A DNA stretch of 64,000 bases from Halichoerus grypus (Eukaryota > Chordata > Mammalia > Carnivora > Phocidae), in the NCBI RefSeq assembly GCF_964656455.1, contig NC_135718.1, positions 53,535,008 to 53,599,007 of the forward strand. The letters are read 5' to 3'. Under the pieces are notes generated by a model. It was not told the DNA's origin, ran no database searches, and was given only the letters and a program-made list of their open reading frames with translations. The first letter of the stretch is position 1. Every line of letters starts with the position of its first letter. The translations under genes and the position numbers were made by a program. Positions 63,046 through 64,000 of the stretch are shown here, one piece after another.

Positions 63046-63165
63046 AGGTCCTTTTTTCTGGCGTCATCTGCTCTACTTGGTGAAGGTTTTGTGGTGTTAT
63101 TTGATGCTCACAACATCCTTGGGAGGTAAGCATGCTTCACTGGGGGTCACAGATGAGGAAAGGGA
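63046..63165 (+). repeat. Inverted repeat at right edge, left arm
   Basis: About 120 bp whose reverse complement is at 63886-64000, with one gap of about 5 bp and about two substitutions. Part of the arm looks MIR-like. It ends exactly where a perfect hairpin (63166-63190) begins. Confidence 0.9.
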
Positions 63166-63190
63166 CTGACTACCCTACCAGGGTAGTCAG
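63166..63190. repeat. Perfect hairpin, 11-bp arms and 3-nt loop
   Basis: CTGACTACCCT, loop ACC, AGGGTAGTCAG. It abuts the inverted-repeat arm, and its right half overlaps a further 18-19 bp inverted match (62867-62884 with 63185-63203). Confidence 0.9.
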
Positions 63191-63539
63191 ATTAGTAACC
63201 CCCACCCTGCTAGAGCACTTTGAATGGGCTCTACACCGTGCTCAGAAAGACCCCAGGTACCCGCCGAACACTCAAATCCCTTTGCTTGAAACTTTCCAGG
63301 CAGAAGGTGGGAGGAAGGAGCATGGGTGGTTGGCAATGTCCTTCCCAGCTTCTCTCACTGGGAAACCCACCAGGAAAGCCTGGGATTGGGGAACCCGGGT
63401 TCCCATCCTGAGCACCTCCGGCTGGCTCCCTCCATCATGGAAACTCCTTGAGCCTTGCTTTCTTTGGCAGGGCAGTGGGATCGAAAAAGCACCCACTTTG
63501 GAAGCAGGCAGACTTGTGTCTGAATCTAGGCTTTGGCCC

Positions 63540-63720
63540 TGAATTTATTCAACAAAATGTGTTGAGTGCCCACAGGGGGCTGTCCCTGTTCTGGGTGCTG
63601 GGGATGCGGCTGTGATCAAAGCCGGCGGCTAGCTCCGTGACCTCGTAGGCTTTAGTGCACGGGAGCCACAGGCCACAGTCAGATCACGTAATGGAACGAA
63701 GAGGAATGTGGTGTGCTGTG
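63540..63720 (+). mobile_element. L2 relic inside the inverted-repeat spacer
   Basis: TTATTCAACAAAATGTGTTGAG and GTTCTGGGTGCTGGGGATGC. Confidence 0.6.
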
Positions 63721-63885
63721 CTAGCAAGTAGAGGGTAGGGCTATGGAGAAATATAACCCAGGGCAAGGGACAGAGAAGCATTCATGGTTGGGCGCTCGGG
63801 GCGGGGGGGTGGAGGGAGACTACTTTAGATAATGTGCTCCGAAGGGGTTCTGGCCTGGGCAGAGCTCCTGGCCCAAATCCGAGCC

Positions 63886-64000
63886 TCCCTTTCCTCCTCT
63901 GTGACCCCCAGTGAAGCATGCTTACTTCCCAAGGATGTTGTGAGCATAACACCACAAAACCTTCACCAAGTAGAGCAGATGACGCCAGAAAAAAGGACCT
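63886..64000 (-). repeat. Inverted repeat at right edge, right arm (may continue)
   Basis: Reverse-complement copy of 63046-63165 running to the last base of the window, so its full length is unknown. Spacer 720 bp. Confidence 0.9.

Larger units (their letters stand above)
48900..64000. other. Intergenic DNA upstream of CHST3
   Basis: Repeat-rich with no supportable gene. 48.9-50.1 kb is unique sequence next to the promoter; 50.1-62.6 kb is dense in SINEs, L1 3' ends and MaLR LTRs; 60.3-61.4 kb and 62.6-64 kb are mostly unique with MIR/L2 relics and an inverted repeat at the edge. The usual upstream neighbour, PSAP, is not visible. Confidence 0.6.

Overview
The window is vertebrate, and specifically carnivoran, nuclear DNA. 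Its most frequent repeats are tRNA-derived SINEs with the head 'gcctgggtggctcagtcggtt' pattern, a CT-rich body and an AAATAAATAAAATCTT-A(n) tail, which is the CAN-SINE/SINEC family restricted to carnivores. The subfamily spellings look caniform, perhaps bear/seal/mustelid-like, but the species is inference.

There is one recognisable protein-coding gene, on the minus strand: CHST3 (chondroitin 6-O-sulfotransferase 1). From right to left it has a candidate non-coding exon 1 in a CpG-island promoter (about 47.8-48.9 kb, donor at 48140/48139), a 25 kb intron 1, exon 2 with the start codon and signal anchor (22593-22817), a 1.3 kb intron 2, and exon 3 with almost all of the luminal enzyme (CDS 20015-21317). 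A long 3'UTR probably ends near 15.3 kb. The two coding exons join in phase (AG|G) into a 480-residue protein with both PAPS-binding motifs and six N-glycosylation sequons, and I see no break.

Region by region: 1-15.3 kb is intergenic DNA downstream of CHST3, with old MIR, L1 and MER5A copies, a few SINEs, and a striking 142-bp inverted repeat (12511-12652 / 14300-14441). 15.3-48.7 kb is the gene; its intron 1 holds MIR, L2, L1 3' ends, LTRs, simple repeats and three SINEs (26.3-30.3 kb). 48.7-64 kb is upstream intergenic DNA, repeat-dense, with nested L1/LTR/SINE insertions, a cluster of MaLR-type LTRs (51-56 kb), a solo ERV LTR with a 4-bp target duplication (58913-59272), a long TTTC microsatellite, and at the right edge a second inverted repeat (63046-63165 / 63886-64000) joined to a perfect hairpin.

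The most unusual content is structural and regulatory: the two young-looking spaced inverted duplications, and the CHST3 leader, which carries two very short uORFs plus an in-frame upstream AUG. I found no second protein gene, no functional tRNA/rRNA gene and no new enzyme system. Repeat family names are from memory of consensus sequences and were not checked by a masking run.
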